DNA of 64,000 bases, taken from positions 94,863 to 158,862 of the forward strand of contig NZ_CALLVK010000023.1 of NCBI RefSeq assembly GCF_938010525.1. Reading direction: 5' to 3'. The notes under the pieces are model-generated. The model ran no database searches. It worked only from the letters and a program-made list of their open reading frames with translations, and was not told the origin of the DNA. Within the stretch, counting starts at the first letter, position 1; every line of letters starts with the position of its first letter. This document shows, piece by piece, positions 61,828 to 64,000 of the stretch. The translations under genes and the position numbers were made by a program. The stretch is from Abiotrophia sp938010525. Lineage in GTDB: Bacteria; Bacillota; Bacilli; Lactobacillales; Aerococcaceae.

Positions 61828-62703
61828 ATGGATCGTTTGCAGAAAGTCATGGCCCATGCGGGCATTGCCAGCCGCCGTAAATGTGAAAGCTTGATTACAG
61901 AAGGCCGGGTCAGCGTTAATGGCCAGACAGTTCGTGAATTAGGGACCCAGGTATCCAGTAAGGACCGTATAGAAGTAGATGGTGTTCCAATCTATCGGGA
62001 AGAACCCCGCTATATTCTGATTAATAAACCAAGACATGTGATTACAGCTGTCTCTGATGACAAGAATCGACAAGTCATCCTAGACTATATTCAAGGCATT
62101 GAAGAGAGGATTTATCCAGTCGGACGTTTGGATTATGATACGACCGGGCTCTTGCTCCTGACTAATGATGGGGCCTTTGCCAACCAACTTATGCATCCCC
62201 GCCACCAAATTGATAAGGTCTATGTGGCCAAAGTCAAAGGGATTCCATCTGAAAAGTCACTTGCTCGACTTGAAGCGGGTATCGTGTTAGATGGTAAGAA
62301 AACAGCCAAAGCCAAGGCACAGCTCTTAAGCCAGAATCTGGATAACCAGACGGCAATTGTAGAATTGACCATTCGTGAAGGTTGGAATCACCAAGTTAAG
62401 CGCATGTTTGAAGCGGTGGGGCACCCAGTCAACAAGCTCAAGCGAGAGCGTTATGCTTTTTTGACTTTGGGTAATCTCTTACCAGGAGAATGGCGAGAGT
62501 TAACAGCTCATGAAGTCAATAAGCTCAAGCAAATAAGTCAAAGTGAGGGGCAGGGTGGCCAACAAGCTGTACAGCCCAAACCCAAACGTATCATGGGACG
62601 GCCAAATGGTCAGAAAGCATCCCGTAAATCGTCTGCGTCAAGCGCTGCTCGTAAACCAAGAAAAGGCCAACCTAAGACCAAACCTACGCGGAATTTTAAA
62701 TAA
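61828..62703 (+). CDS. rluB: 23S rRNA pseudouridine synthase RluB type
   Basis: A 291-residue RsuA-family enzyme. An N-terminal S4 domain (RLQKVMAHAGIASRRKCESL) is followed by the catalytic domain with Asp in GRLDYDTTGLLLLTNDG and EGWNHQVKRMFEAVGHPV. It isomerises a uridine in 23S rRNA (2605 in E. coli numbering for RluB). The C-terminal ~45 residues are very rich in Lys, Arg, Ser and Pro, an RNA-binding-type tail of variable length in this family. It closes the ribT-scpA-scpB-rluB unit. Confidence 0.93.
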   Translation: MDRLQKVMAHAGIASRRKCESLITEGRVSVNGQTVRELGTQVSSKDRIEVDGVPIYREEPRYILINKPRHVITAVSDDKNRQVILDYIQGIEERIYPVGRLDYDTTGLLLLTNDGAFANQLMHPRHQIDKVYVAKVKGIPSEKSLARLEAGIVLDGKKTAKAKAQLLSQNLDNQTAIVELTIREGWNHQVKRMFEAVGHPVNKLKRERYAFLTLGNLLPGEWRELTAHEVNKLKQISQSEGQGGQQAVQPKPKRIMGRPNGQKASRKSSASSAARKPRKGQPKTKPTRNFK

Positions 62704-62704
62704 G

Positions 62705-62735
62705 AAGATGCCCGACTAGTCAAGTCGGGCATCTT
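62705..62735 (+). terminator. Hairpin after rluB
   Basis: A perfect 13-bp stem (62705-62717 with 62723-62735) has a 5-base loop. There is no T run after it; the ribU promoter begins at once. Confidence 0.65.
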
Positions 62736-62736
62736 G

Positions 62737-62745
62737 TGCTATAAT
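62737..62745 (+). promoter_or_regulatory. Extended -10 promoter of ribU
   Basis: TG-C-TATAAT, with a TAGTCA 17 bases upstream that lies in the preceding hairpin loop. Transcription would start about 20 bases before the riboswitch. Confidence 0.75.
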
Positions 62746-62772
62746 AAAGCCATCAATCGAATAATACAATTA

Positions 62773-62894
62773 GTCTTCAGGGCAGGGTGAAATTCCCGAC
62801 CGGTGGTAAAGTCCACGAGCCTGGCACCTTAGGGTCTAGGTTGAACTGGTGAAATTCCAGTACCGACAGTAAAGTCTGGATGGGAGAAGTAAGC
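62773..62894 (+). promoter_or_regulatory. FMN riboswitch (RFN element)
   Basis: The conserved FMN aptamer blocks are present in order: TCAGGGCAGGGTGAAATTCC, CGACCGGTGGTAAAGTCCAC, GAGCC, GGTTGAACTGGTGAAATTCC, AGTACCGACAGTAAAGTCTG and GATGGGAGAAGTAAGC. Helix P1 pairs ATTAG...CTTC at the 5' side with GAAG...CTAAT at the 3' side. FMN binding should turn off ribU. Confidence 0.96.
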
Positions 62895-62935
62895 TAATTA
62901 ACAGATAGATTCATAGAGTTTATTTGTCTTTGCTG

Positions 62936-62967
62936 CGTTTACTTTCCCAAGTAAGCGTATTTTTTTG
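62936..62967 (+). terminator. Riboswitch-controlled terminator of ribU
   Basis: CGTTTACTT (62936-62944) pairs with AAGTAAGCG (62949-62957), followed by a T run. The same left arm can instead pair with an upstream AAGTAAGC at 62887-62894, which belongs to the aptamer's 3' end. Confidence 0.88.
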
Positions 62968-63000
62968 GCTTCTAGAAGACGAATAAAAGGAGGAATATCT

Positions 63001-63588
63001 ATGAAAAACATGCGATTGACACGTCAAGTATTACTGGCTATTTTAGGGGCCTGGGCAGTGGTTTTCCGACTGCTCGATTTTCCCTTGTTGCCATCGGCAC
63101 CTTTTCTTAAGTTCGACTTTAGTGATGTGCCGGTCTTCATCGGGCTCTTGATTAATGGGCCAATTGGGGCTGCAGTGGTAGCTTTCATCCGTGATTTCAT
63201 TGAATACCTACGTAAGGGAGGAGAAGCAGGGATTCCGCTAGGGGTCAGCATGAGTTTCATTGGCACCATGACCATGATGTTGATTCTGCATTTTTACCTG
63301 CGTCACAAGAAGGGCACTTGGCAACTTGAACAGATTGTGCTCACATGTATCAGCTTGGCCTTTAGCTTGACTTTGGTCATGAGCTTGCTCAATTATTTCA
63401 TTGCACTACCTATCTATGTAGAGGTTATGCATTGGCCAATCAAAAATATGATAGAAATGGTCTTAGTAGCCATTGTGCCATTTAACTTACTTAAGGGAGC
63501 TATCTTAGGAATTATCATCGCCTTGGTTTACAACCAATTCAAGGCTTATCTGATTAAGAGAGGGCTCTTGCTAGCTAGCTACCAATAA
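63001..63588 (+). CDS. ribU: Riboflavin ECF transporter S-component
   Basis: A 195-residue membrane protein with six hydrophobic helices that binds riboflavin and works with a shared ECF energising module found elsewhere in the genome. It shows the RibU/YpaA pattern FLKFDFSDVPVFIGLLINGP near the first extracellular loop and VAFIRDFIEYLRKGGEAG. ATG 63001 with AAAGGAGG is chosen; a TTG 36 bases upstream lies inside the terminator. The upstream FMN riboswitch confirms the substrate. No rib biosynthesis genes are present here. Confidence 0.95.
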   Translation: MKNMRLTRQVLLAILGAWAVVFRLLDFPLLPSAPFLKFDFSDVPVFIGLLINGPIGAAVVAFIRDFIEYLRKGGEAGIPLGVSMSFIGTMTMMLILHFYLRHKKGTWQLEQIVLTCISLAFSLTLVMSLLNYFIALPIYVEVMHWPIKNMIEMVLVAIVPFNLLKGAILGIIIALVYNQFKAYLIKRGLLLASYQ

Positions 63589-63598
63589 GCAATAGAAA

Positions 63599-63628
63599 GG
63601 CCGGTATTAATCCCGGCCGTTTTTTTTT
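63599..63628. terminator. Terminator between ribU and the ferredoxin gene
   Basis: GGCCGG (63599-63604) pairs with CCGGCC (63613-63618) around an 8-base loop, followed by a run of nine T residues on the plus strand. The minus-strand side has only a short A run. Confidence 0.85.
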
Positions 63629-63637
63629 GTTTTATAG

Positions 63638-63850
63638 CTACTGAGATGGAGAAAGGGTATGATCGACTTCTTCAATAGCGCGAGTGGGACAATCGAAGAT
63701 GGCAGAACGTGCCATTTTCTGATCTTGCTCAGTGGCATCTTCTTGCACAAAGGCTATCCCGTCATCTTCACAATCAAAAACTTGTGGATAATTGAGATAA
63801 CACTTGCCACAAGCAATGCATTTTTCTGATTGAATAATTAACTTAGACAT
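63638..63850 (-). CDS. Single-cluster 4Fe-4S ferredoxin
   Basis: A 70-residue ferredoxin with one 4Fe-4S site: C-x2-C-x2-C in EKCIACGKCYLNYPQVF and a distant Cys-Pro in IFDCPTRAIEEV. The second set of cysteines seen in two-cluster ferredoxins is missing, as in Bacillus Fer. It carries electrons between redox enzymes. GGAGG lies before the ATG on the minus strand. It is convergent with ribU. Confidence 0.93.
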   Translation of the reverse strand: MSKLIIQSEKCIACGKCYLNYPQVFDCEDDGIAFVQEDATEQDQKMARSAIFDCPTRAIEEVDHTLSPSQ

Positions 63851-64000
63851 GGTAAATCCTCCTTTTATGTTACAGAAGTGTTACAGCGACTTATCAAATT
63901 CGTATAAAAGCGTTTACTTCCGCTGTATTTTTAGCACAGGTCGCTTAGAATATGGTACTATAAAATAGTAAATACTAATATGTGCAACATGTGCCCCTCA
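63851..64000. other. Ferredoxin upstream region to window edge
   Basis: No gene is visible. A cre-like sequence on the minus strand (63905-63918, AGTAAACGCTTTTA, 12 of 14 matches) lies about 55 bases before the ferredoxin start. A possible distant promoter on the minus strand has TTGCAC and TTTATA 17 bases apart. The region is AT-rich and its right end is cut. Confidence 0.4.

Noticed and set aside
1..64000. Search for CRISPR arrays, insertion sequences, integrase-linked islands, toxin-antitoxin pairs or tRNA genes
   Set aside because: None seen by eye. The only tyrosine recombinase is XerD in its conserved housekeeping position, and no short regularly spaced repeats or transposase genes are present.

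Overview
This window is a 64 kb stretch of a low-GC Gram-positive (Firmicutes) chromosome. I place it in the Lactobacillales, most likely near the Aerococcaceae or Streptococcaceae. The reasons are single-chain PurL instead of PurS/Q/L, a RexA/RexB recombination nuclease, an RNase J2 with a degenerate active site, a fused mannose-family PTS IIAB, strong AGGAGG ribosome-binding sites, and conserved Bacillales/Lactobacillales neighbourhoods (cca-dinG-ypmB-asnS, gpsB-rnpB-ypsC, xerD-deoB-punA, ribT-scpA-scpB-rluB). The genus cannot be fixed from sequence alone. I see no prophage, insertion sequence, CRISPR array or tRNA gene. Almost everything is vertically inherited housekeeping DNA.

Layout. 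1-6.1 kb: ypiB (cut by the window edge), cca, a DinG-type exonuclease whose helicase half has lost its motifs, ypmB and asnS. 6.2-7.6 kb (minus): a secreted LysM protein with a metallopeptidase-like C-terminus. 7.8-10.6 kb: rpsO and pnp, separated by a long stem-loop. 10.6-23.8 kb: a complete purE-K-L-C-F-M-N-H-D-B operon (PRPP to AMP precursor) behind two PurR boxes; the last gene, purB, is broken by an imperfect 20-bp tandem duplication. 23.8-37.3 kb: a DJ-1 family protein, rnjB, a ThiT-like transporter subunit, trmK, a Nif3 protein, pepT and the rexBA nuclease. 37.6-40.4 kb: a CcpA-controlled mannose-family PTS.

40.5-49.6 kb is mostly on the minus strand. It holds a class A penicillin-binding protein with a cytoplasmic extension of about 670 residues, trhO, a MATE transporter behind a perfect 17-bp dyad, an unidentified 90-residue protein, a divergent HTH protein with a DUF2187-like C-terminus, and a TPR-like protein. 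49.6-53.9 kb: an RNase H, gpsB, RNase P RNA, an RNA methyltransferase, tmRNA (minus) and asd. 54-64 kb: rny, cvfB, xerD, deoB, punA, ribT, scpA, scpB, rluB, an FMN riboswitch with a readable terminator/antiterminator switch, ribU, and a minus-strand ferredoxin.

The genes share two themes. One is RNA processing and decay (pnp, rnjB, rny, rnpB, ssrA, RNase H, cca, trmK, trhO, rluB, cvfB). The other is purine supply and salvage (pur operon, deoB, punA). The most unusual points are the giant disordered extension of the penicillin-binding protein, the purB duplication, the helicase-dead DinG, and several regulatory DNA structures: the MATE-gene dyad, a three-copy repeat upstream of rny, duplicated promoters plus a LexA-like box upstream of gpsB, and a pnp leader hairpin resembling the enterobacterial arrangement.
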